Positions 16,873 through 24,930 of a DNA stretch of 50,274 bases are shown here, piece by piece. Source of the DNA: Moorena sp. SS36440bin_2 (GTDB taxonomy: Bacteria; Cyanobacteriota; Cyanobacteriia; Cyanobacteriales; Coleofasciculaceae); NCBI GenBank assembly GCA_011524395.1, contig WTKN01000015.1:1-50274 (forward strand), read 5' to 3'. How positions within the stretch are numbered: the stretch's first letter is position 1; each line of letters begins with the position of its first letter. The notes beneath the pieces are model-generated. The model saw nothing but the letters and a program-made list of their open reading frames with translations, did no database searches and was not told the origin of the DNA. Position numbers and translations under genes: made by a program.

Positions 16873-17412
16873 ATGTCCACTATTGATCGAAAAATTTGCC
16901 TAGTTGGAGACTTTGGTGTGGGCAAAACTAGCCTAATCCGCCGATTTGTGGAGGGTGTGTTTAGCGACCAATATCTTTCAACAGTCGGAGTTAAAATTTC
17001 CCGCAAAATCCTAAAATTTAAGGATGAAACCCGATCAGAACTGCTGGATATAAAATTGATGATTTGGGATTTAGAAGGTCATACTAAATTTAAGGGAATT
17101 TCACCAACTTATTTAAAAGGAGCTCACGGTGCAATTATTGTTGCTGATGTAACTCGTCTGGAAACCATTGAGCACATTATTCATCACATCGATCTGTTTT
17201 TATCCATCAATCCCAAAGGGGTGATTATTACTGCCTTAAATAAATCAGACTTAGTTGATCAAGAAAAACTGGAGCAATTGACACACATGTTACAGAAAAA
17301 AATTGCCGAGGAAGAACAAGTGATAGCGAGTTATTATACCTCAGCGAAAACTGGGTTATACGTCGATGACATATTTCAGCAATTAGGTTGCGGAACACTT
17401 CAACAGGAATAA
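16873..17412 (+). CDS. Ras/Rab-like small GTPase
   Basis: A 179-residue single-domain small GTPase. G1 is GDFGVGKTSL (K18), G2 is the Thr in STVGVK, G3 is WDLEGH, G4 is NKSD and G5 is TSAKTG, in Ras order and spacing. The residue matching Ras Gln61 is His and the preceding Ala is Glu (DLEGH, not DTAGQ), so hydrolysis may depend on a partner. There is no C-terminal prenylation motif, as usual in bacteria. The ATG at 16873 starts just before beta strand 1. It lies downstream of the OmpA/longin-like membrane protein and upstream of a receptor-like kinase. A role in polarity, motility or envelope signalling is inference. Confidence 0.88.
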   Translation: MSTIDRKICLVGDFGVGKTSLIRRFVEGVFSDQYLSTVGVKISRKILKFKDETRSELLDIKLMIWDLEGHTKFKGISPTYLKGAHGAIIVADVTRLETIEHIIHHIDLFLSINPKGVIITALNKSDLVDQEKLEQLTHMLQKKIAEEEQVIASYYTSAKTGLYVDDIFQQLGCGTLQQE

Positions 17413-17718
17413 GTAGTTATATATAGTTAATATATATAGTGATGTATAGCGGTTCTGATAGTAATTAGGTAAAAAAATTTTTTCCCTGTTGCCTGTTGCC
17501 TGTTGCCTATTGCCTAAAATCCCAAATTAACATCGAAAATCTATCTCACCTATTTTATAAATGCTATATATCTTTATATATATAGCACAGTAGCTGATAT
17601 ACCTATGCTTAGTCAACTACTGAGTCAACAGGTCACAGAATCGCACGCACTGTGTCAAGTCTCCGGGAGCAAGCCCTGGGAAAAAATCTAACATCCAACA
17701 TCCAACATCCAAAATCGC
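17413..17718. other. Gene-free gap holding a MITE-like element
   Basis: A TA-rich stretch (17418-17444), the element at about 17445-17570, then ATATATAG-rich DNA and repeated ATCCAACATCCAACATCC just before the next start codon. No gene. Confidence 0.7.
17445..17570. mobile_element. MITE-like element enclosing a TTGCCTG array
   Basis: The left end reads TATAGCGGTTCTGATAG and the right end, reverse-complemented, reads TATATAGCATTTATAAAATA. Inside are AGGTAAAAAAATTTTTTCC, a TTGCCTG array and CCTAAAATCCC. The block order matches the element at 797-941 although the internal array differs (TTGCCTG against TTCCCTG). No coding capacity. Confidence 0.5.
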
Positions 17719-19758
17719 ATGACGCCCCTCTATTGTAGTAAAGGACATGAGAATCCCAATGACAATAAGTTTTGCCGGGTTTGTGGCGAGATGCTGCCGT
17801 CCTTAGCCAAAACCTTTGAAACTGGGAAGATTCTGGGTGGTCGCTACCGCATCGTCCGGGAGTTGGGACACGGAGGCTTTGGACGCACCTATTTAGCTCA
17901 AGACCTGAACCGCTTTAATGAACCTTGTGTGCTAAAAGAATTTGCCCCCCAAGTTCAAGGTAACCACGCCTTACAAAAAGCCGAAGAATTATTTGAGCGG
18001 GAAGCGGGAGTTCTTTATAGACTGCAACACCCTCAAATCCCTCAATTTCGTGAGTTGTTTCAGGTACAACAACAGGAAAAAGGCACCCTATTGTTGGTTC
18101 AGGACTATGTCGAGGGGCAAACCTACCGCGCTCTACTGGAGGCTCGCCGACCTCAGGGACTCCGGTTTAGTGAAGCAGAAGTGACTCAACTGCTGATCCA
18201 AATCCTGCCAGTGTTGGAATATATCCATTTCATGAGGGTGATTCATCGGGATATCTCTCCGGATAATCTGATTTTGCGCAGTACCGATGGTTTACCAGTG
18301 CTGATTGACTTTGGTGGTGTCAAGGAGGTAGCAGCAAATGTGGCATCGAAGTTCCTAGGGTCAAAGGTGGCTGGTCAAAATAAGCCGATCATCACTCGCT
18401 TGGGTAAAGTTGGCTATGCTCCCCCAGAGCAGATGCAAGGAGGAAGTGTTTTTCCCCACAGTGACCTCTATGCTCTAGGGGCAACAATATTAGTATTAGT
18501 GACTGGTCAGGAACCCCAGCAGATAATTGACCCCAATACCCTGACCTGGAAATGGCAACGAGAGATCAGCCTTAGCTCTACCCTAGGTCGTATCCTGGAT
18601 AAAATGCTTCAACCGAGACCAGGAGAACGGTACCAAAATGCCAAAGAAGTGCTGCGAGACCTCACCACTCACCTTCAATTTGCCAGTGACCCGCAATCAG
18701 CTCCATCACCCCCTCAGACTAAACCGACTTTAGCAGTTGCCCCTGGTTCAAAGCCAGTAGCGGTTAACCAGCCAGCAAGCCCAGCTACCGGAAGACCATT
18801 AACCGGTGCTAGCAATAATACCCTTTTAGACTGGCTTGGCAAGGTAGTTTTGGTATCTGTCTTAGCTGCTGCTGTATTTGGCTTTACCTTCTGGGCAACC
18901 AATTGGTGGTTTACATTCAGAAAACCTCAGTCGGAACGCTCACCAAAGGAATCACCCATCGGTCAACCGGACATCAAGCCACCCGACTGGTTTACCAAGA
19001 ACGAGGAAAACCGCAAGAAATTGCTAGATCAGCGTCGTGCCAATTTGGAGATTAACGAAAAGTTCTACATTGACTTAGTCAATGAGGCGTTTTGGGACAA
19101 GTACCCAAATCAACAAAAACGACAGCTAGGCAATGGATCACAGGATGCTCCCTTAAGAGAAGAGTGGGATAAGCTGGCATTTGAGTTATTGACCCGGATT
19201 GAGTTGCTAAATTTGAGTCGGACGGCACGGGGAAGGTTGGGAAGCTATGGGACAGCAGATTTAACTCGCTGGAAGCAGCAAGTGAATCAGGTGCGCCTTT
19301 CTAGCCGTGCAGCTTATGATATTGCAGATTCTAAATTCTTTCATAAGTTTCCCGATCAGCGGGGTCAGGAGTTTATCAATAAGTCGATTGGTCAGGTGTG
19401 GCAAGGGATTGTTGGGGATACGATCAAAGCGTTGACATCGGGAAAATCCCTACAGCGCATTCAGTTTGCTGCTGGCGGAGTTCAACAAGTCAATGGAACT
19501 CTCGAGCCAGGAGACGGACAAGCGTTTACTGCTGAACTTTCTCGTGGTCAAGTCATGGAAGTCAGACTGGCTACCGATGTAAATGCGTTGTTTTCAGTTT
19601 ATGCTCCGAGCCGTCAGACGACCCCCCTATTAGAAGACTCAACCGAACGGGAGTGGAGCGGGGAGCTCCCAGCATCTGGCTTCTATGAATTTGTGGTAGT
19701 TTCTCAAGCTTCTAAACCGATTAATTATCGACTTAACTTTAAGGTTGAAGATCAGTGA
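17719..19758 (+). CDS. Receptor-like Hanks-type Ser/Thr kinase with zinc ribbon and ectodomain
   Basis: A 679-residue membrane kinase. An N-terminal zinc ribbon (Cys 6, Cys 19, Cys 22, with a nearby His) precedes the kinase domain at about 43-310: GHGGFGRTYLA, VLKEF, HRDISPDN (D178) and DFG (D197). The usual catalytic-loop lysine is Ser180. A Pro-rich linker leads to one membrane helix at about 372-397. The extracytoplasmic part holds a helical domain (from about 430, EKFYIDLVNEAFWDKYP) and a C-terminal PPC-like beta domain (about 580-678). It should sense something outside the membrane and phosphorylate cytosolic proteins. The next gene is a convergent paralogue whose ectodomain matches only the first helical part. 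Confidence 0.88.
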   Translation: MTPLYCSKGHENPNDNKFCRVCGEMLPSLAKTFETGKILGGRYRIVRELGHGGFGRTYLAQDLNRFNEPCVLKEFAPQVQGNHALQKAEELFEREAGVLYRLQHPQIPQFRELFQVQQQEKGTLLLVQDYVEGQTYRALLEARRPQGLRFSEAEVTQLLIQILPVLEYIHFMRVIHRDISPDNLILRSTDGLPVLIDFGGVKEVAANVASKFLGSKVAGQNKPIITRLGKVGYAPPEQMQGGSVFPHSDLYALGATILVLVTGQEPQQIIDPNTLTWKWQREISLSSTLGRILDKMLQPRPGERYQNAKEVLRDLTTHLQFASDPQSAPSPPQTKPTLAVAPGSKPVAVNQPASPATGRPLTGASNNTLLDWLGKVVLVSVLAAAVFGFTFWATNWWFTFRKPQSERSPKESPIGQPDIKPPDWFTKNEENRKKLLDQRRANLEINEKFYIDLVNEAFWDKYPNQQKRQLGNGSQDAPLREEWDKLAFELLTRIELLNLSRTARGRLGSYGTADLTRWKQQVNQVRLSSRAAYDIADSKFFHKFPDQRGQEFINKSIGQVWQGIVGDTIKALTSGKSLQRIQFAAGGVQQVNGTLEPGDGQAFTAELSRGQVMEVRLATDVNALFSVYAPSRQTTPLLEDSTEREWSGELPASGFYEFVVVSQASKPINYRLNFKVEDQ

Positions 19759-19787
19759 ATTGATTCAGAATGAACCAGGCAAAACAT

Positions 19788-21239
19788 CTAATTACTCAAA
19801 TAAGCCTCCTGTTCCAAATTATCCAGTAACTCTTCAGCAATTTGATACCAAGCTTGCCGGAATTGAACATCCTGTTCTTGATCCGAAAGAGTCTTTCCTT
19901 TTAATTGGGGATATGTACTATAAAAAAATTGATCAACTTTCTGATAAAAAGTCCCTGGATCAATTTTCAAATCTAGGCAACGCTGATAGATTTGCTTTTG
20001 CCGTTGCTGCTCGGTGTTACTCACAGATGCTTTAGAAGGCAATGATGGTATAGAGGGCAAAGACCAGGATATCTTGGGTAATTTTGGTGTAGGAAATCCC
20101 CCTCTGGCTACTGCTACCGTTCCAAACACTACTAATAAAGCAATGGACATAGAAAGACCAAAAAACTTTAGTTCACGGTTAGTGGATTGCTGTTTGCGAT
20201 TCAGCACAGCAGTGAAGGTTGTTTTAATGGTTTGACCAGGCGCAGCAACTAAAGTAGCGATCTGGGTAAATAGCGTATTTAGTTGTTTATTTGGTTGTTT
20301 AGTTGGTAGATTATTTGGTTGTTTAGTTGGTAGATTATTTGGTTGTTTAGTTGGTAGATTATTTGGTAGCTTAGTTGGCTGCTGGCTACTTACCGGCTGG
20401 GGAATTACGGTTAAGAGCGCTTCACTGACGTCTTGGGCTGACTGATACCTTTGTTTAGGAAGATTAGCCAGCATTTTAGTCAACACCGATTTGAAGCTGG
20501 GGCTAATAGTTATCTCTTGCCAAAGCCAGGTAGCATGATAACTATCATAAAGGTCTAGAGGCTGTTTACCGGTTACCAATACTAAAGCAGTTACCGCTAA
20601 AGCGTAAAGGTCGCTAGTGCCATCAGCTTTGCCATATCGTAACTGTTCATCTGGGGAGTAACCCCGTTTGCCCACTTGAGTGCCAATCACCTGTCCAGTT
20701 GATTGGATAATAGCAGTGGTTACCATTTCTTTGACACAACCAAAGTCAATTAATACTGGCTTGCTGTCAGAATTCCGTTTAATCAGATTATCGGGAGAAA
20801 TATCCCGATGAATGATCTGCTTAGAGTGGATATAATCTAAAACTGGCAAGATGTCTTGGAGCAGTTTAATCACATCTGCTTCCCTAAAGTTTTGACCTTG
20901 GACTAAAAGCTGGTGATAGCTGAACCCTTCGACATAGTCTTGTACTAAAAATAGATAATTTTTACGACCGATACTGGTTCTAAGTAACTCTCTAAAACAA
21001 GGAATTTGGTTATGTCTGAGCTGGTATAACATGCCAGCTTCTCTCTCAAATAATTCTTGAGCTTTTTGTAATTCATGTTTGTTTTGAAGTTGGGGAGCAA
21101 ATTCTTTAAGTACACAACGCTCTTGATAGCGATTAGCATCTTCAGCAAGATAAGTCCTTCCAAAAGTTCCTTGACCTAAGTCGCCTAAGATTTTATAGCG
21201 GTCTTTGATAATTGCTCCAGGTTTTAAGGTATTAGACAT
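19788..21239 (-). CDS. Receptor-like Hanks-type Ser/Thr kinase (convergent paralogue)
   Basis: A 483-residue membrane kinase. The kinase domain starts near residue 15 (GQGTFGRTYLA, VLKEF), has HRDISPDN (D146) and DFG, and again has Ser where the catalytic-loop lysine is expected. A linker made of three to four 8-residue repeats (NNLPTKQP) leads to a membrane helix at about 358-378 and a short ectodomain (IDPGTFYQKVDQFFYSTYP) homologous to the first ectodomain segment of the neighbouring kinase. It lacks the zinc ribbon and the PPC-like domain. I use the ATG at 21237-21239; a TTG four codons upstream is possible. It ends 29 bases from the convergent kinase gene. Confidence 0.87.
   Translation of the reverse strand: MSNTLKPGAIIKDRYKILGDLGQGTFGRTYLAEDANRYQERCVLKEFAPQLQNKHELQKAQELFEREAGMLYQLRHNQIPCFRELLRTSIGRKNYLFLVQDYVEGFSYHQLLVQGQNFREADVIKLLQDILPVLDYIHSKQIIHRDISPDNLIKRNSDSKPVLIDFGCVKEMVTTAIIQSTGQVIGTQVGKRGYSPDEQLRYGKADGTSDLYALAVTALVLVTGKQPLDLYDSYHATWLWQEITISPSFKSVLTKMLANLPKQRYQSAQDVSEALLTVIPQPVSSQQPTKLPNNLPTKQPNNLPTKQPNNLPTKQPNKQLNTLFTQIATLVAAPGQTIKTTFTAVLNRKQQSTNRELKFFGLSMSIALLVVFGTVAVARGGFPTPKLPKISWSLPSIPSLPSKASVSNTEQQRQKQIYQRCLDLKIDPGTFYQKVDQFFYSTYPQLKGKTLSDQEQDVQFRQAWYQIAEELLDNLEQEAYLSN
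20287..20378. repeat. 24-bp in-frame tandem repeat in the kinase linker
   Basis: Three perfect 24-base units at 20287, 20311 and 20335 and a degenerate fourth. They encode NNLPTKQP repeats between the kinase domain and the membrane helix, so copy-number change would lengthen the linker without a frameshift. Confidence 0.92.
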
Positions 21240-21862
21240 AATAGCCGCCAATTGATGATTTATAGTTTAGGGAAGAGGGACTTCGGAGCAGGGAATCGGG
21301 AATCGGGAATCGGGAATCGGGAGCAGTAAGAAAGAAATACGAGGATTTTTTGCAGAAGTGTTTAATCCAGTAATAACAATTTACCTTGTCAACTTATCGT
21401 TTTTGTCAAGCTATCCAGAGGTGCGACTAGTGGCGAATTTAATTACGGGTCAAACGCACCATTACGGTCTTGGAGGTTTCCATCATGAGCGACTACATCA
21501 AGACACAGAGCAGAAAGTACGAGAAAAATGATAAACAATGTATTTAAATAAAATGTATTTAAAAATTCCAACTTAATCGAAAATCACTTCTTCCCTGTTC
21601 CCTGTTCCCGGGAGCAGGTCAAATTTTCTGAAACATTAGTACTATTTTCCAGTAGAGCAAGCTTAAACCCATGAGGGGGCTATAGATAATTTACAAATAT
21701 TCATCCAGGACTAGCTCCCCTGATGCCCTATTACCTATTACCTATTACCCATTACCCATTACCCATTACCTATTACCTATTACCTATTACCTTAGTACAA
21801 ATGTTCTGCATAAGTGACATGCTCCCCCTGTTCCCAGATCCGCTGTTCCCTGCTCCCTATTC
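21240..21862. other. Gene-free gap with several repeat families
   Basis: Contents in order: a GGGAATC heptamer array at about 21292-21320; a 39-base degraded copy (21466-21504) of the palindromic repeat at 36784-36822; a TTCCCTG pair near 21592-21608; a CTATTAC/CCATTAC heptamer array at about 21728-21791; and a TGTTCCC patch next to the mdh stop. No gene or T-tailed terminator seen. Confidence 0.75.
21728..21791. repeat. CTATTAC/CCATTAC heptamer array
   Basis: About nine tandem heptamers alternate between CTATTAC and CCATTAC downstream of mdh. They are a different heptamer from the GGGAATC arrays but have the same unit length. Confidence 0.88.
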
Positions 21863-22834
21863 CTAATGACCCAGCATCCCTTGTGCCTTTTTAATATTGT
21901 CACGAACTGATTCAGCAGATATCTTGAGGGAGGACAGTTCATAATCTGTCAACTTTAATTCCAAAATTTTTTCGATGCCTCGACACCCCAATCGGGTGGG
22001 TACCCCTATAAAAATATTTTCCAAATCATATTCACCCTGAAGGTAGGCAGCTGCAGTGATTTGGCGGGATTGGTTGTGTAAAATTGCTTGTACCATCAAA
22101 CAGGCGGAGGATGCTGGGGCAAAATAAGCACTGCCTGTGCGCATCAGTTCTACAATTTCTGCTCCGCCTCGACGAGTCCGTTCAATCAGGGCTTCTATCC
22201 GGTCTGGTGTCATCAGTTCGGTGATGGGAACACCACTAACGGTAGAGTAGCGTGGTAGTGGCACCATTAAGTCCCCATGGCCTCCGAGCACTACAGCATT
22301 CACATCTGCAACGGATACACCATTTTCCATGGCAATGAATGTGCGGAATCGGGTAGAATCCAACACCCCTGCCATGCCCATGACCCGATGGGGTGGTAAG
22401 TCAGTAGCTTGCCAGGCTAGGTAGGTCATCACATCGAGGGGATTGGTGACCACGATTAACATCGCATCTGGGGATTTTGCGATCGCATTTTTAGCCGCTT
22501 CCACCACAATTTTGGAATTGATCTGTAGCAGGTCATCCCTACTCATGCCTGGTTTCCGGGGACTTCCTGCCGTAATCACCACCACATCAGAACCAGCAGT
22601 ATCAGCATAGTCATTAGTTCCGATAATTTGGCAATCGTGACCTTCAATCCCCCTGGCCTCCATTAAATCGAGAGCAATGCCTTGGGGCATACCTGGTTTG
22701 ATATCCAGGAGTACGACATCGGCCAGATTTTTCTCAGCAATCCGTTGGACAAGGGTGCTCCCTACTCTACCACCACCGATTACAGATACACGGTTGTCGT
22801 GGCAAGCAATTGGGGAGTTGGGATAGGGTAGCAT
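21863..22834 (-). CDS. mdh: Malate dehydrogenase (LDH-like type)
   Basis: A 323-residue NAD-dependent malate dehydrogenase of the lactate/malate dehydrogenase family, interconverting malate and oxaloacetate in the cytosol. The nucleotide-binding loop is VIGGGRVGST. The substrate loop RKPGMSRDDLL carries the arginine that selects dicarboxylates, which favours malate over lactate. NPLDVMTY and the catalytic GGHGD histidine are present. Its length is normal for the LDH-like MDH of cyanobacteria. The start ATG at 22832-22834 gives a slightly long N-terminus (MLPYPNSPIACHDNR) before the first strand. It is a single gene with repeat arrays on both sides. Confidence 0.93.
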   Translation of the reverse strand: MLPYPNSPIACHDNRVSVIGGGRVGSTLVQRIAEKNLADVVLLDIKPGMPQGIALDLMEARGIEGHDCQIIGTNDYADTAGSDVVVITAGSPRKPGMSRDDLLQINSKIVVEAAKNAIAKSPDAMLIVVTNPLDVMTYLAWQATDLPPHRVMGMAGVLDSTRFRTFIAMENGVSVADVNAVVLGGHGDLMVPLPRYSTVSGVPITELMTPDRIEALIERTRRGGAEIVELMRTGSAYFAPASSACLMVQAILHNQSRQITAAAYLQGEYDLENIFIGVPTRLGCRGIEKILELKLTDYELSSLKISAESVRDNIKKAQGMLGH

Positions 22835-22858
22835 GATTGGAAGGGGTAGGGTGGAAAT

Positions 22859-22890
22859 GCGTTCGCGTAGCGTGGCCTACGGCCAATCGC
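22859..22890. repeat. GCGTTCGCGTAGCGTGGCC palindromic repeat
   Basis: A clean copy of the dispersed repeat: GCGTTCGCGTAGCGTGGCC followed by TACGGCCAATCGC. Inverted TGGCC/GGCCA segments make it partly palindromic. Related copies lie at about 3670, 14093, 25981-26064 and 45168. Confidence 0.85.
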
Positions 22891-22982
22891 TTTTGCTGGA
22901 ACTCCCCCAAGTTTGATAATGCTGGCGAAATCAATATTTGTTTACACAAGGGTGGCAGATGGGAAACTTTAAGTTCATGCTC

Positions 22983-23010
22983 CCCCCAGCGAGGGATTGC
23001 TCGCTGGGGG
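22983..23010. repeat. Perfect 11-bp hairpin
   Basis: CCCCCAGCGAG and CTCGCTGGGGG around GGATTG. Very stable as RNA or single-stranded DNA. It lies downstream of ndhO (minus strand) but without a T-run in that direction. Confidence 0.8.
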
Positions 23011-23257
23011 TTGGGGGGCTGCAAAGACTTCTGTCTCCCGGCTGATATTTCTAAATGTTAAATTCGCCAGCGGTATCAAGTTTGGGGGATTTAGGCAGCT
23101 ATAGGTGCCAGAGCTCACAAGGGTTGGTTTGTGAACATTGGGGCGAGTAATTTCGTTACTTAGAATTATAAATATGTATTTAATTATACAATATTTTTCG
23201 GAATAATTCTCTCCATCTCCCTAATCCCTACGGTGCGCCTTCCCTACTCCCTAATCT

Positions 23258-23479
23258 TTAAGACGAGATTTCCAACTGATCAATACGTAACCAAATGTTG
23301 GGGGTGGGTACCCTACCAAATTTGACTAGGGCATAATCCCCCTTTATATCAAGGATTTCCCCATCAGTTTCAAACAAATAAGAGGAAAAGCGGGGGTCAC
23401 TTGCTTTTGCTTCCAGGCTACCTTCTAACTCGGCTTGGATAGCCCGAACCAATACTCCCTTTTTAATTTTCCCAGCCAT
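23258..23479 (-). CDS. ndhO: NAD(P)H-quinone oxidoreductase subunit O
   Basis: A 73-residue small peripheral subunit of the cyanobacterial NDH-1 complex, which feeds electrons from ferredoxin into the plastoquinone pool during respiration and cyclic electron flow. The KKGVLVRAI start, [10 protein letters not shown] centre and [14 protein letters not shown] end match the family, as does the length. It is thylakoid-associated and soluble itself, with no membrane helix. It appears to be monocistronic; mutM lies 140 bases upstream on the same strand. Confidence 0.92.
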   Translation of the reverse strand: MAGKIKKGVLVRAIQAELEGSLEAKASDPRFSSYLFETDGEILDIKGDYALVKFGRVPTPNIWLRIDQLEISS

Positions 23480-23521
23480 AAAATATCTTTTGTCTTTCCT
23501 CTTCTATTCTATCGGGGGAAT

Positions 23522-23558
23522 GGGGAATAGGGAATAGGGAAATCGGGAATCGGGAATA
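23522..23558. repeat. GGGAATA/GGGAATC heptamer patch
   Basis: A short array upstream of ndhO, followed by four CACTTCCGA octamer-like units (23566-23600). Both lie between ndhO and mutM. Confidence 0.75.
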
Positions 23559-23619
23559 GAAATCCCCACACTTCCGACACTTCCGACACTTCCGACACTT
23601 CTGAGACTCCCGAGCCTGA

Positions 23620-24468
23620 TCAACGCTGACAGTTCGGACAAAAGTGAGCTGAGCGACCGACTAATTTGGTTCGCTGGATGGGGGTGCTACAGATACGACA
23701 GGGTTCTCCGGTACGACCATAAACCCAGGCAATCCCTTTATAGTTGCCATTGACTCCCTGGACGTTGATAAAATCACTAAACGTGGTACCACCACACTCA
23801 ATCGCTTGTTCCAATACTTGGATAATCGCGATCCTCAGCTTTTGGATCTGCTCTAACCCCAAATCTTTACAAAGGGTTTCTGGTCGAATACCACTCAAGA
23901 ATAATGCTTCATCGGCATAGATATTACCTATTCCTGCTACCAGGGATTGATCGAGCAAGGCGGTTTTAATCGCACGCTGGCGGTGATGGAGCTTGCTCAC
24001 TAGGTAATCTGTAGAAAATTCCTGGGAAAACGGTTCTGGTCCGAGTTGCTTTAGACCAGTGATAATGGTTTCTGGTAATTGGGATGGCGGAATCCACCAC
24101 ATTCGACCAAAAGTGCGCTGGTCGATAAACCGCAACTCCTGGTTGTTTGGGAAAAACAATCGCACTCGCGTGTGTTTTGGCTGAGGCTGGTCTTGACTTA
24201 GCCATAGCAGTTGACCAGTCATCCGGAGGTGAACACCTAACCAACCGGCTTGATTATTATCTGACTTGGTTAGTTTAGCGAGTAAGTATTTGCCCCGTCG
24301 ATGCCAATCACTAATGGTGACAGTTTTGAGTTGGGCTAAAAAATCTTTCGCAGAAATAGGGTGGGCGATGGTGCGCGATAGTAACACCTCTCCACCCTGA
24401 ATTTCCTGGCCTGTAGTCACTTGATTTAGACCCAGGCGAATTGTTTCAACTTCTGGTAGTTCCGGCAC
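23620..24468 (-). CDS. mutM: Formamidopyrimidine-DNA glycosylase
   Basis: A 282-residue bifunctional glycosylase/AP lyase that removes 8-oxoguanine and formamidopyrimidines from DNA. It begins with the catalytic MPELPEVET (Pro2 and Glu3), has the helix-two-turn-helix part around LVAGIGNIYADEAL, and ends in the zinc finger CRIC...CPNC whose last residues contact DNA. Length and order are standard. It lies just downstream of psaE on the same strand, separated by 91 bases that contain an 11-bp hairpin, so read-through from psaE is possible but probably limited. Confidence 0.95.
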   Translation of the reverse strand: MPELPEVETIRLGLNQVTTGQEIQGGEVLLSRTIAHPISAKDFLAQLKTVTISDWHRRGKYLLAKLTKSDNNQAGWLGVHLRMTGQLLWLSQDQPQPKHTRVRLFFPNNQELRFIDQRTFGRMWWIPPSQLPETIITGLKQLGPEPFSQEFSTDYLVSKLHHRQRAIKTALLDQSLVAGIGNIYADEALFLSGIRPETLCKDLGLEQIQKLRIAIIQVLEQAIECGGTTFSDFINVQGVNGNYKGIAWVYGRTGEPCRICSTPIQRTKLVGRSAHFCPNCQR

Positions 24469-24494
24469 GATTGAGTGCTTAGTTGATCAATGGT

Positions 24495-24520
24495 GAGTGC
24501 TGAGTCTTAACTTAGCACTC
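24495..24520. terminator. Hairpin between psaE and mutM
   Basis: GAGTGCTGAGT (24495-24505) pairs with ACTTAGCACTC (24510-24520) with one G-U wobble and a four-base loop. It sits just after psaE in its direction of transcription. There is no T-run, and the GAGTGCTGA motif also occurs as a dispersed repeat near 3831, so terminator function is uncertain. Confidence 0.35.
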
Positions 24521-24559
24521 TAAATACACCAGAAACTCAAGTTCCTGAGTCTGGTTAGG

Positions 24560-24775
24560 TTAACCAACTACTTCCAGTTCACTCGGTGCATAGTTATTGG
24601 TATTCACCCCAGTGGGGCTACCGCTGTAGCCAGTATAGTTAACCTTATCAAAGCGGACAATCACTGGGTATTTGATACCACTTTTGTCTACACTAGCCAC
24701 AGTTCCCACATCGCCATACCAGTAGGATTCTTTTCTTTTAATCCGAACTTTTGCACCACGTTTTAGTTCTGCCAT
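24560..24775 (-). CDS. psaE: Photosystem I subunit IV (PsaE)
   Basis: A 71-residue SH3-like stromal subunit of photosystem I that helps dock ferredoxin and supports cyclic electron flow. The start [31 protein letters not shown] and [12 protein letters not shown] are typical. Length is normal, with no transit peptide. The gene is preceded by an AT-rich leader (24776-24930), likely its promoter region. It is expected to be highly transcribed. Confidence 0.96.
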   Translation of the reverse strand: MAELKRGAKVRIKRKESYWYGDVGTVASVDKSGIKYPVIVRFDKVNYTGYSGSPTGVNTNNYAPSELEVVG

Positions 24776-24930
24776 AAAAAAATTTACCTTACGCTCTAGT
24801 TCTACAGCCTACTACTCAATTAGGCTTTTCCGTTGACTTGATTTTTTAAGTTTTATTAATTTACCTGTAGTGAATCGGGAGTCGGAACTCAGAAGTCAGA
24901 AGTTGGAAGTCAGAAGTTGGAAGAGTGAGA

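Larger units (their letters stand above)
22835..23257. other. Gene-free gap between mdh and ndhO
   Basis: It holds a GCGTTCGCGTAGCGTGGCC palindromic repeat copy at 22859-22890 and a strong perfect hairpin (CCCCCAGCGAG 22983-22993 with CTCGCTGGGGG 23000-23010, six-base loop) followed by a G-rich tract. The hairpin lacks a T-run, so it is more likely a dispersed palindrome than a terminator. No gene. Confidence 0.7.

Noticed and set aside
22983-23010. Terminator of ndhO
   Set aside because: Strong stem but no T-run in the ndhO direction, and related hairpins occur elsewhere as dispersed repeats.
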